Source of the DNA: Arthrobacter sp. MYb214
GTDB lineage: Bacteria > Actinomycetota > Actinomycetes > Actinomycetales > Micrococcaceae
Length of the DNA: 64,000 bases
Direction: 5' to 3'
NCBI RefSeq assembly: GCF_002979865.1
Contig: NZ_PCPZ01000006.1
Coordinates: 124,001-188,000, forward strand
Part shown: one piece after another, positions 43,617-51,097 of the stretch
How positions within the stretch are numbered: the first letter of the stretch is position 1
Layout: each line of letters begins with the position of its first letter
Notes under the pieces: generated by a model
Database searches by the model: none
The model's input: the letters and a program-made list of their open reading frames with translations, nothing else
What the model was told of the DNA's origin: nothing
Program-made: the position numbers and the translations under genes

Positions 43617-44411
43617 GTGGGCGATTTGAACAGCGGGTTCACCACCCTCAAGCTGGCGGAAACCGATGACCGCCTCTGGGTGCGCCTGCACCGCCCAGCG
43701 GTCCGCAATGCCATTGACCAGGCCATGGTCGACGAGCTGCACACCATCTGCGATTATCTGGAGAAGAATCCCAAGATCCTGATTATGGCTGGCACCCCCG
43801 CAGAGGCAGCGAGCGAAGCGAATCCCAAGGGGCGCAAGGGCATCTTCGCTTCCGGAGCCGATATTTCCCAGTTGCGCGAACGCCGCCGGGATGACGCGCT
43901 CGCCGGGATCAACTCGGGCATCTTCGACAGGATCGCCAAGTTGCCGATGCCGGTGGTTGCGGCATTGGACGGCTTCGCCCTGGGTGGGGGCGCCGAACTG
44001 GCTTACGCCGCGGACTTCCGCATCGGCACCCCCGAGCTGCGCATGGGCAACCCGGAAACGAATCTGGGCATCATGGCCGCCGCAGGCGCCACCTGGCGGC
44101 TGAAGGAACTGGTCGGCGAGCCGCTGGCCAAGGAAATCCTGCTGGCTGGCAAGGTGCTCACCGGCGAGCAATGCCTGGCCGCCAACCTGGTGACCGAACT
44201 GCATCCGGCTGCCGAGCTGGATGCCGCCGCCGATGCACTGGCAGATCGCATAGCAGCCCAGGATCCGCTGGCGGTGCGCATCACCAAGTCCGTCTTCCAT
44301 GCTCCGCGCGAAGTCCATCCGGTGATCGATACCTTGGCCCAGGGCATGCTTTTCGAGTCCCAAGCCAAATTCGACCGCATGCAAGCATTCCTAGATCGAA
44401 AGAAGAAGTAA
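43617..44411 (+). CDS. Enoyl-CoA hydratase/isomerase (PaaF/PaaG-like)
   Basis: A 264-residue crotonase-fold enzyme. Oxyanion-hole regions are KGIFASGADISQLRERR and ALDGFALGGGAELAYAADFR; a catalytic Glu is present in GNPETNLGIMAAAGATWRL. I start at GTG 43617, 2 bp after the thiolase stop; the longer frame overlaps the thiolase. It could be the PaaF hydratase acting on 2,3-dehydroadipyl-CoA or the PaaG isomerase forming oxepin-CoA; only one such gene is present in this operon and sequence does not decide. Followed 2 bp later by the dehydrogenase. Confidence 0.82.
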   Translation: MGDLNSGFTTLKLAETDDRLWVRLHRPAVRNAIDQAMVDELHTICDYLEKNPKILIMAGTPAEAASEANPKGRKGIFASGADISQLRERRRDDALAGINSGIFDRIAKLPMPVVAALDGFALGGGAELAYAADFRIGTPELRMGNPETNLGIMAAAGATWRLKELVGEPLAKEILLAGKVLTGEQCLAANLVTELHPAAELDAAADALADRIAAQDPLAVRITKSVFHAPREVHPVIDTLAQGMLFESQAKFDRMQAFLDRKKK

Positions 44412-44413
44412 CC

Positions 44414-45286
44414 ATGAGTGCACAAACCAGCTTCACCACCGGAGCGTTGCCGCAGCAGATGGGCGTGCTCGGCGGCGGACGCATGGGTGCCGGCATCGCC
44501 CACGCCTTCTTGACCAGCGGCAGCGCCGTTCTCGTTGTTGAACGCGACGACGAGGCGGCGCAGGCGGCCTATGAGCGCGTGGCCGGATCCGTGGACAAGT
44601 CCATTGCCCGTGGCCAGATCAGCGAAAGCCGCGAAGAGCTTTTGGCCCGCTTCTCCACCAGCACCGACTACGAGCAGTTCGCCAGCGCGCAGCTGGTGGT
44701 TGAAGCCGTTCCGGAAATCTGGGATCTGAAGGTTTCTTCCCTGCAGGCCGTGGAGCAGGCGCTGAACGCCGAGGCGGTGCTCGCTTCGAACACCTCGTCG
44801 CTGTCGGTCAGCGGCTTGGCCAAGGAATTGCAGCGTCCCGCGAACTTCCTGGGCTTGCACTTCTTCAACCCGGTTCCCGCCTCCACCCTGATCGAGGTCG
44901 TGATCGGCAAGCAGACCGATAAGACCCTGGTGGACGCATCGCGCGGATGGGTTCAAGCACTGGGCAAGACCGCAGTGGTGGTCAATGACGCTCCCGGGTT
45001 CGCTTCTTCCCGCTTGGGCGTGGCTATCGCCTTGGAAGCCATGCGCATGGTCGAGGACGGCGTAGCCAGTGCCGAAGACATCGATAACGCGATGGTCCTG
45101 GGATACAAGCACCCTACCGGCCCGCTGAAGACCACCGACATTGTCGGTTTGGATGTGCGCTTGGGCATTGCCCAGTACTTGCACGAGACTCTGGGGGAGC
45201 GTTTCGCTCCGCCGCAGATCCTCAAGGACCTGGTGGCCCAGGGCAAGCTCGGACGCAAGACCGGCCAGGGCTTCTACAGCTGGTAA
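44414..45286 (+). CDS. 3-hydroxyacyl-CoA dehydrogenase (PaaH-like)
   Basis: A 290-residue NAD-dependent dehydrogenase of the 3-hydroxybutyryl-CoA type. MGVLGGGRMGAGIAHAF is the nucleotide-binding loop; VEAVPEIWDLKVSSLQ, SNTSSLSVSGLA and GLHFFNPVPASTL are family signatures with the catalytic His/Glu/Asn; the C-terminal helical domain includes GLDVRLGIAQYLHE and ends GQGFYSW. It oxidises 3-hydroxyadipyl-CoA in phenylacetate breakdown (PaaH), a role inferred from the operon. ATG 44414, 2 bp after the preceding stop. Confidence 0.88.
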   Translation: MSAQTSFTTGALPQQMGVLGGGRMGAGIAHAFLTSGSAVLVVERDDEAAQAAYERVAGSVDKSIARGQISESREELLARFSTSTDYEQFASAQLVVEAVPEIWDLKVSSLQAVEQALNAEAVLASNTSSLSVSGLAKELQRPANFLGLHFFNPVPASTLIEVVIGKQTDKTLVDASRGWVQALGKTAVVVNDAPGFASSRLGVAIALEAMRMVEDGVASAEDIDNAMVLGYKHPTGPLKTTDIVGLDVRLGIAQYLHETLGERFAPPQILKDLVAQGKLGRKTGQGFYSW

Positions 45287-45344
45287 ACGGCTGAAGCCAG
45301 TTGCGACGCCCGTAGCCCGGGCCCGGGGTCCCCGGAATGGCCAT

Positions 45345-46202
45345 CTAGGGGATCAGGCCCCGGCTGCGAGCGCGCAACACCACATCAAAGCGATTCGTGG
45401 CACCCAGCTTTCGCACGGCTGAGGCCAGATAGCTTTTGACGGTGCTTTCGGCTAATCCCAGATGCGTCGCAATCAAGGCGTTGCGCTTGCCCAGCGCCAG
45501 ATGGGAAAGCACATCCAGCTCACGCGGCGAAAGGTTCGAGGGGCCGTCGATTGCCTGCGGCGCTGGCCCCTGCCCTGGGCGCAGCATCGTGCCGGCCGTG
45601 CTGAGCCGTGCGGCGAGCTCCGGATCCTGCACCATCCGCGCAATATCGCGCAGCTCGGTGTAAAGCGCATTGAAATCTTCTTGGCTCAATGCCATCTCCG
45701 AGGGGTGCGCGGCCTGCGGTTCGTAGGCACTGAGCACCGCCATGCGCCTCTGGGTCTCTTCATGGACCGATAGTTCCCAAGCGAGCCGGCGGGCCTCTGC
45801 TGCGGCGGCGGACAGCATTCCATCGGTCAGCTGCCGGCGGTTTCGCAGTCCGGCATAGATCAGCGCGCGCACCTGGTCGTCAACCACGACCGGTACTGCC
45901 AGCAAGACCAGTATTCCCTCGCCGCCAATTTCCCGGTCATAGCTGTGAATGATTTCCGGGGTCTCATGGTACGAATCCGTGGCAGCCAATTGACGCCGCG
46001 ATAGCGCCAAGCCGCCTAGGCCCTCACCGGGCTTGACCACCAGGCCACGCAGCGAACCGGTACGGGTTCCTGCGAAACAAGTCAGCTTCGTACCCGTGGA
46101 CCGGGCGAAACCGCCAAAGGCAACTGGCAGGCCGGTGCGTGCCGCCAAAGTATTGAGCGTGCGGTCCAAAAGGGCTATTTCGTGCGAAGAATCAGTGGTC
46201 AC
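45345..46202 (-). CDS. RamA-like LuxR-type regulator with GAF-like sensor
   Basis: A 285-residue regulator. An N-terminal GAF-like domain (~20-150; VKPGEGLGGLALSRRQLAAT, then ILVLLAVPVVVDDQVRALIY) is followed by a helical linker and a C-terminal LuxR HTH (LSPRELDVLSHLALGKRNAL, then HLGLAESTVKSYLASAVRKL). This architecture and length match RamA, the regulator of acetate metabolism in Corynebacterium glutamicum. It is divergent from a predicted acetate transporter, which supports that reading. Start GTG 46202 has AAAGGAGG 8 bases upstream. It could also be a paralogue with other targets, such as the neighbouring catabolic genes. Confidence 0.8.
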   Translation of the reverse strand: MTTDSSHEIALLDRTLNTLAARTGLPVAFGGFARSTGTKLTCFAGTRTGSLRGLVVKPGEGLGGLALSRRQLAATDSYHETPEIIHSYDREIGGEGILVLLAVPVVVDDQVRALIYAGLRNRRQLTDGMLSAAAAEARRLAWELSVHEETQRRMAVLSAYEPQAAHPSEMALSQEDFNALYTELRDIARMVQDPELAARLSTAGTMLRPGQGPAPQAIDGPSNLSPRELDVLSHLALGKRNALIATHLGLAESTVKSYLASAVRKLGATNRFDVVLRARSRGLIP

Positions 46203-46223
46203 CGGCTACCTCCTTTAGATGGT

Positions 46224-46286
46224 AGTGATCCGACTCACCATCAATTTAGGATACCTGCTAAAGGCAAGTGATCGGCATCACTTGCC
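46224..46286. promoter_or_regulatory. Duplicated dyad between the RamA-like regulator and the acetate transporter
   Basis: Two copies of AGTGATCnnnnTCAC occur at 46224-46238 and 46267-46281, 43 bp apart centre to centre (about four helical turns). The second is embedded in a perfect 10-bp inverted repeat, GGCAAGTGAT / ATCACTTGCC (46263-46272, 46277-46286). The spacing and placement between divergent genes suggest a cooperative operator. Confidence 0.6.
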
Positions 46287-46324
46287 TGGATTGAACTGAC
46301 CGCTGACACGATGGAGTATCCGCC

Positions 46325-46939
46325 ATGACCGCACTGCTGACCCGAGAAGACCCCGTTGGAATCGCCTCACCAGCCGCACCGGCCAAGCCGGGCCTGGCTG
46401 ACCCCGCGGCACTGGGATTGGGCGCCTTTGCGCTGACAACCTTTGCGCTGAGCCTGTCCAACGCCGGGATCATTCCAGAAGCTGGCGCCGCCGTCCTGGC
46501 GATTGCCCTATTCTACGGTGGCTTGGTCCAGCTGATTGCTGGCGTCATCGAATTCGCGAAGGGCAATGTCTTCGGCGCCACCGCGTTCACTTCCTATGGC
46601 GCATTCTGGATGGCCTTCTGGTGGCTGGAAACCAACCCGGAGGTAGCGCAGGCGGCGGGCCCGGCGGGCCTCGGTGCATTCCTTCTGGGGTGGACCATTT
46701 TCACCGCCTACATGGCGGTCGCCGCCCTGCGTACCAATGGCGTGCTGGTTGCCGTGTTCACCATGCTGACCGCGGCCTTCATCTGCCTGACTATCGGCGC
46801 CTTCACCGGCAGCACGCTGATACACGAACTCGGAGGCTGGTTGGGCCTGGTTACCGCATTCCTGGCCTGGTGCGGCTCCTTTGCCATTGTCGCGAACGCC
46901 ACCTGGGGACGCCAGGTCCTGCCTACCTGGGCGAAGTAG
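46325..46939 (+). CDS. Acetate uptake transporter, GPR1/FUN34/YaaH family
   Basis: A 204-residue, six-helix transporter of the SatP/YaaH family, which carries acetate and other small monocarboxylates with protons. The signature NPAPLGL-like motif near helix 1 is DPAALGLGAFALTTFALSLS, followed by FYGGLVQLIAGVIEFAKGN, GATAFTSYGAFWMAFWW and NATWGRQVLP. The first Asn of the motif is Asp here. It is divergent from the RamA-like gene with a duplicated dyad between them. Its end converges with the RIO gene across a GC-rich stem. Confidence 0.88.
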   Translation: MTALLTREDPVGIASPAAPAKPGLADPAALGLGAFALTTFALSLSNAGIIPEAGAAVLAIALFYGGLVQLIAGVIEFAKGNVFGATAFTSYGAFWMAFWWLETNPEVAQAAGPAGLGAFLLGWTIFTAYMAVAALRTNGVLVAVFTMLTAAFICLTIGAFTGSTLIHELGGWLGLVTAFLAWCGSFAIVANATWGRQVLPTWAK

Positions 46940-46962
46940 GCGGCGGAAAGCTGGTCGCAGGC

Positions 46963-47003
46963 GCGCGCCCGCGGCGAATCATCGGGATTCGTCGCGGGCG
47001 CGC
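46963..47003. terminator. Terminator between the acetate transporter and the RIO gene
   Basis: An 18-bp stem with one non-Watson-Crick pair (46963-46980 with 46986-47003) and a 5-nt loop, 23 bp after the transporter stop and 16 bp from the RIO stop. No T-run. Confidence 0.65.
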
Positions 47004-47019
47004 CCAGTTCTGGCTGTCC

Positions 47020-47922
47020 TCAGAAGAGGTAGCTCATCAGCGAGGAGAACAATTCATCGGGGTCATTGGGCAAGCCCTTGGAAGTGAACCAATCGCAAAG
47101 ATTCACGCAATCACGGTGCAGGAAGTCCAAGCCGTTCGGGTTGCCGGCCAGATCTACGCACTGCGGAACATCGATTACTACCAGCCTTTCGCCGGAGACA
47201 AGAATGTTGTACGCGGAGAGGTCTCCGTGGGCGATGCCGAGCCCGGCAAATTTCTCCAATGCTCCGGTGAGCTGGTCCCATAGCGATGGAAGGCGCGGGT
47301 CAAAGCGCGAGAGCTGCTGCAGGCGAGGCGCTGCCGCATGCTGATCGTCTGGATCGGCAATGAACTCCATGAGGATTTCGGTGCCATCTATTTGCACAGG
47401 GTAGGGAACAGGTATGCCCGCCTCGTAGCAACGGAGCAAATAGCTCCATTCGGCATTGGCCCACTGTAGAGCGGCGATCTGCTTGCCGTACGTGGAGTTG
47501 TTGCGGATAGCGCGGTTATCACGCGAACGCCGTGCGGAGCGCCCGTCGCTATAGGACTGCGAGCGGCTGAACTGCATTTGCTCGCGCGAACGATAGCGCT
47601 TTGCTGCCAGAAGGCTGCTGCGATCTTCGGTGGCACGTTCCAGCAGGAAGACATCGCCTTCCTTGCCCGTTTTCAAGATGCCCAGCTCGGTGTCGATGGC
47701 TGCGGCCTCTTCGATGAGCCAGTGCGGATACGGTTTGGGTCCGCGCAAGCCCTTCTCGATAAATGGCCATGTCGAATAACGTTGGCCGTTTGCCGGATCA
47801 CCGGTCTCGGAGTCGTTCCAGACCGGCTTGTGCTTGCTGAATTTCAGTTGTTGATCGGCATCCGTGGAGGCAGCGGCGATCAGTGGCGAATTTGCGGCCT
47901 CGAGGCCAGCGGGAAAATGCAT
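47020..47922 (-). CDS. RIO-type serine/threonine protein kinase
   Basis: A 300-residue atypical kinase of the RIO1 family. After ~80 variable residues comes the P-loop-like LGILKTGKEGDVFLLE (about 80), the catalytic Lys region LLAAKRYRS, a ~45-residue flexible insert with Arg/Ser-rich SYSDGRSARRSRDNRA, and WANAEWSYLLRCYEAGIPVP. The catalytic loop is LGIAHGDLSAYNILV and the metal-binding Asp is in LVVIDVPQCVD. All catalytic residues of the family are present. Substrates of bacterial RIO kinases are largely unknown. The ATG at 47922 has only AAGGA at distance; a strongly initiated small ORF overlaps its start. Divergent from a tyrosine-phosphatase-like gene. Confidence 0.87.
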   Translation of the reverse strand: MHFPAGLEAANSPLIAAASTDADQQLKFSKHKPVWNDSETGDPANGQRYSTWPFIEKGLRGPKPYPHWLIEEAAAIDTELGILKTGKEGDVFLLERATEDRSSLLAAKRYRSREQMQFSRSQSYSDGRSARRSRDNRAIRNNSTYGKQIAALQWANAEWSYLLRCYEAGIPVPYPVQIDGTEILMEFIADPDDQHAAAPRLQQLSRFDPRLPSLWDQLTGALEKFAGLGIAHGDLSAYNILVSGERLVVIDVPQCVDLAGNPNGLDFLHRDCVNLCDWFTSKGLPNDPDELFSSLMSYLF

Positions 47923-47978
47923 CGGAAGTAGTCCTTGGGAGAAGGGGGAAATGGCTTGTTCAGGCGGTAAGCAATCAT
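47880..47978 (-). CDS. Possible 32-residue leader ORF overlapping the RIO kinase start
   Basis: On the minus strand an ATG at 47978 follows AAGGAGGGGTAACA, one of the strongest SD sequences in the window, 7 bases away. The frame encodes 32 residues (MIAYRLNKPFPPSPKDYF and onward) and stops at 47880, inside the kinase gene in the -1-relative frame. The kinase frame itself is open upstream with no ATG, GTG or TTG near this SD. It could be a leader peptide for translational coupling, the true N-terminus joined by frameshifting at a TTTCCCCC run, or the trace of an indel. Confidence 0.5.
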   Translation of the reverse strand: MIAYRLNKPFPPSPKDYFRCIFPLASRPQIRH

Positions 47979-48003
47979 TGTTACCCCTCCTTCAATAGAC
48001 TGA

Positions 48004-48032
48004 TTGACATTTGCCAATGACTAGAACAATAC
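48004..48032 (+). promoter_or_regulatory. Predicted promoter of the phosphatase gene
   Basis: TTGACA (48004-48009) with a 17-bp spacer to CAATAC (48027-48032), ending 30 bp before the phosphatase ATG. The -35 is consensus; the -10 is weak. Confidence 0.4.
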
Positions 48033-48062
48033 AACAGCCGGGCAATGTGTTGCAATAGGCTT

Positions 48063-48779
48063 ATGAGCCACAGCCTTACCTACCGCAAGCAAGCCGGGGA
48101 CCTGGACTGGAGCGGAGCCGTTAATGCGCGCCACATCTGCGGAGCCTTCTACCGTATGGGCAGGCATGAGTGGCTGACGGCTGAGGGTTGGCAGCAAATG
48201 CACGCTGCTGGCGTCAATAGAGTCATCGACCTGCGCAACCCGGATGAAATCCGCCGTCGCGAGCATGACCCAGCGGTGCCCGCGGCAAGCCTCGCAGGGA
48301 TCGAGCTGGTGAACCTGCCGCTGGAATCGCCAGGCAATGAACGTTTCGAGTCGGTGGCGGTGCCGTACATGAATCACACCGGGATGTACCAGCTGGTCTG
48401 CGAGGAATTCGGCGACCACCTGCGGGCGGTGTTCGAGAGACTCGCGACCGCGGATCAGGGCACGGTGGTCCACTGCTCGGCTGGACGCGACCGATCGGGA
48501 TTGATAGCCACAATGCTGCTTCAGCTGGCTGGCTTGGATGGCCAGATCCTGCTCCATGATGAACTCGCGGTCAGGGGGATCAATGAGTGGCATCGCATTT
48601 CCCCTCGCAAGCACCCGTACGAGAGCTACCGCAGTGAAGGGCAACTGCGGGAAATTATTCATGGCCGAGCTGGCGAACTGGAGAATTTCCTCAGGTGGCT
48701 CGGGTCCACGCGGAGGCATTTGCTGGACCAGGGAATGAGCGAGAACGCCGTGGAGCGCCTGCGCCAGCTGGCACGCTAG
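48063..48779 (+). CDS. Tyrosine-specific/dual-specificity protein phosphatase (PtpB-like)
   Basis: A 238-residue phosphatase of the Y_phosphatase3 (PtpB/SptP-like) type. RVIDLRNPDEIRRREHD is the conserved N-terminal segment, and the P-loop is VVHCSAGRDRSG (Cys-x5-Arg). The general-acid side is less clear; NHTGMYQLVCEEFGDHLRAV precedes the loop. The family includes phosphatases active on phosphotyrosine and phosphoinositides. ATG 48063 is preferred over an in-frame start 18 bases earlier. It lies back-to-back with the RIO kinase gene, a suggestive kinase/phosphatase pair. Confidence 0.86.
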   Translation: MSHSLTYRKQAGDLDWSGAVNARHICGAFYRMGRHEWLTAEGWQQMHAAGVNRVIDLRNPDEIRRREHDPAVPAASLAGIELVNLPLESPGNERFESVAVPYMNHTGMYQLVCEEFGDHLRAVFERLATADQGTVVHCSAGRDRSGLIATMLLQLAGLDGQILLHDELAVRGINEWHRISPRKHPYESYRSEGQLREIIHGRAGELENFLRWLGSTRRHLLDQGMSENAVERLRQLAR

Positions 48780-48858
48780 GAGCCAGGAGAGCGCTGGCGA
48801 AGCAGCGAGGCGCGCAAGTGTCCTCGATCACCCCTTCCTGCTATGGTTAACGGTAATA

Positions 48859-48874
48859 CTGACCGACCGTTCAG
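48859..48874 (+). promoter_or_regulatory. Candidate PaaR operator before paaZ
   Basis: CTGACCGACCGTTCAG is an imperfect palindrome (12 of 16 positions symmetric), 15 bp before the paaZ ATG and overlapping the AGGAAGGA SD region. Core ACCGACCGTTCA (48862-48873). Confidence 0.7.
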
Positions 48875-48889
48875 GAAGGAATTGCGTCA

Positions 48890-51013
48890 ATGACGACAGA
48901 ACAGATCACCGTAGTACCCAGCTACATCGCGGGGAACTGGCATAGCCCAGCGGCACAAGGCGGAACCGAGGTCCGCGACGCCAATACCGGCGAAGTGCTG
49001 GTCACCGTCACCAAGGACAACTTGGATGTTGCTGGCGCCGTGGCATACGGCCGACAGACCGGCCAGCGCGAACTAGCCAAGCTCTCCTTGCATGAGCGGG
49101 CGCTCAAGCTCAAGGAACTAGCGCTGTACCTCAATGAGCGGCGCAAGGACCTGTACGAGGTTTCCTTCAAGACCGGTGCCACCAAAATCGACTCGATGGT
49201 GGACATCGACGGTGGCATTGGCGTGCTGTTCACCTTCTCTTCCAAGGGCCGGCGCGAACTGCCTAATTCCAACGTGATCCTCGATGGCCCCACCGAGCCG
49301 CTGAGCAAGGACGGTTCCTTCATTGGCACCCACATCTACACCGCGATGGCCGGCGTAGTCGTCCAGGTCAATGCCTTCAACTTCCCTGTCTGGGGGATGC
49401 TTGAGAAGTTCGCACCGGCCTTCATCGCCGGTGTGCCGACAATCGTCAAGCCGGCAACCCCCACCGGGTACCTCACCGAAGCGGCTGTGCGCATGATGCT
49501 GGACTCGGGCATCCTTCCAGAGGGTTCCCTGCAGCTGCTTTCCGGTTCTGCTCGCGACATCATGGACCACCTGGACTACCGCGATATGTTCGCCTTCACC
49601 GGATCGGCATCCACCGCAAGCAAGCTCAAGTCGCACCGCAACGTTATCGACGGAGGCGTGCGCTTCGCGGCTGAAACCGATTCCCTGAATGCAGCCATCC
49701 TCGGCCCCGACGCTGTGGAAGGCACCCCGGAATTCGACGCTTTCGTCAAGGTTGTCGTCAATGAAATGACGTCGAAGGCCGGCCAGAAATGCACCGCCAT
49801 CCGTCGCAACATCGTGCCTGCAGCACAGGTGGATGCGGTCATTTCGGCCGTTGGCAAGCGCATCGATGAACGGGTGGTCATCGGCGATCCTCGAGTTGAG
49901 GGCGTCACCATGGGTGCCCTGGCTTCGCTGGAACAGCTGGCCGATGTGCGCGGGGCCGTCGAGGACATGATCGCTGCCGGCGGCGAGCTGGCCTACGGCC
50001 GCCTGGATGCCCCTGCGGTACGTGTCGCTCCCGAAAAGGACGCCGTGGCAGAAGGCGGAGCCTTCATGTCCCCAGTGGTCCTTCGCTGGAACGACGCGCG
50101 CAACCCGATGGTGCACTCGCGCGAAGCCTTCGGCCCTGTCAGTTCCGTCATCGGCTACAGCAGCGTTGACGAGGCCGTGGAACTGGCTGCCATGGGCGCC
50201 GGCTCGCTGGTCGCAACCGTGTGCACCAATGACGCCGAAGCCATGCGCGCCCTGTCGTTGGGCATTGCCGCGCACCACGGGCGCGTGCACATCCTGAACC
50301 GCGAAACCGCACGATCCACCACCGGCCACGGCTCTCCGGTTCCGCATCTGGTCCATGGCGGTCCAGGCCGGGCCGGAGGCGGCGAAGAACTGGGCGGCAT
50401 CCGTTCGGTCAAGCACCACATGCAGCGCACCGCGGTGCAGGGCTCACCCAACATGATCACCGCGCTGAGCGGCGTCTGGCACACCGGTGCCCAGCAGTCC
50501 CTCGCTGGCAGCCAGCAGTTTGGCGGTAAGCCGCAGAACGTCCACCCGTTCCGCAAGTCGCTGGCTGAGCTGAAGATCGGTGACGGTTTCGTCTCGGATC
50601 TGCGTGAAGTCAGCTTGGAGAAGATCACCGAATTCGCTCACGAAACCGGCGATACCTTCTATGCGCACACCGATCAGGCCGCCGCCGAAGCCAACCCGTT
50701 CTTCCCGGGAATCGTGGCCCACGGCTACTTGCTGGTTTCCTGGGCCGCGGGACTGTTCGTGGAGCCCGCTCCGGGACCCGTCTTGGCTAACTACGGCCTT
50801 GAATCACTGCGATTCATCACCCCTGTAGCTGCCGGCGACTCGATTCGCGTCACCCTGACGGCCAAGAAAATCACCCCGCGCGTCACCGACGAATACGGCG
50901 AGGTTGCTTGGGATGCGGTGCTGCACAACCAGAACGATGAACTGGTCGCCACCTACGACGTGCTGACCTTGGTTGAAAAGACCGACTCGACCTATGCCAA
51001 CTGGAACGGCTAA
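48890..51013 (+). CDS. paaZ: Bifunctional oxepin-CoA hydrolase / semialdehyde dehydrogenase PaaZ
   Basis: A 707-residue two-domain enzyme. Residues ~1-520 are an aldehyde dehydrogenase with VVQVNAFNFPVWGMLEKFAP, the catalytic Glu in FAAETDSLNAAILG and Cys in SKAGQKCTAIRRNIVP. Residues ~545-690 are a MaoC-type hydratase with FYAHTDQAAAEANPFFPGI and AHGYLLVSW (Asp/His pair). It opens the oxepin-CoA ring and oxidises the resulting aldehyde. Both catalytic sets are intact. It stands alone, away from paaABCDE, with its own PaaR-like site. SD AGGAAGGA before the ATG. Confidence 0.95.
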   Translation: MTTEQITVVPSYIAGNWHSPAAQGGTEVRDANTGEVLVTVTKDNLDVAGAVAYGRQTGQRELAKLSLHERALKLKELALYLNERRKDLYEVSFKTGATKIDSMVDIDGGIGVLFTFSSKGRRELPNSNVILDGPTEPLSKDGSFIGTHIYTAMAGVVVQVNAFNFPVWGMLEKFAPAFIAGVPTIVKPATPTGYLTEAAVRMMLDSGILPEGSLQLLSGSARDIMDHLDYRDMFAFTGSASTASKLKSHRNVIDGGVRFAAETDSLNAAILGPDAVEGTPEFDAFVKVVVNEMTSKAGQKCTAIRRNIVPAAQVDAVISAVGKRIDERVVIGDPRVEGVTMGALASLEQLADVRGAVEDMIAAGGELAYGRLDAPAVRVAPEKDAVAEGGAFMSPVVLRWNDARNPMVHSREAFGPVSSVIGYSSVDEAVELAAMGAGSLVATVCTNDAEAMRALSLGIAAHHGRVHILNRETARSTTGHGSPVPHLVHGGPGRAGGGEELGGIRSVKHHMQRTAVQGSPNMITALSGVWHTGAQQSLAGSQQFGGKPQNVHPFRKSLAELKIGDGFVSDLREVSLEKITEFAHETGDTFYAHTDQAAAEANPFFPGIVAHGYLLVSWAAGLFVEPAPGPVLANYGLESLRFITPVAAGDSIRVTLTAKKITPRVTDEYGEVAWDAVLHNQNDELVATYDVLTLVEKTDSTYANWNG

Positions 51014-51042
51014 GTCCGGCTGACCCCTTCGCGGGAAACAAG

Positions 51043-51088
51043 AAATGGCGTTGGGCCACGATGAGGAAATCGTGGTCCAACGCCATTT
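51043..51088. terminator. Terminator between paaZ and the convergent membrane protein gene
   Basis: A 20-bp stem with one G-T pair (51043-51062 with 51069-51088) and a 6-nt loop GAGGAA, flanked by AAA and TTT, 29 bp after the paaZ stop. Confidence 0.85.
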
Positions 51089-51097
51089 TCGCGAAGC

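Noticed and set aside
49118-50419. 433-codon minus-strand open frame antisense to paaZ
   Set aside because: A shadow of the dehydrogenase domain; no start signal and no recognisable protein.
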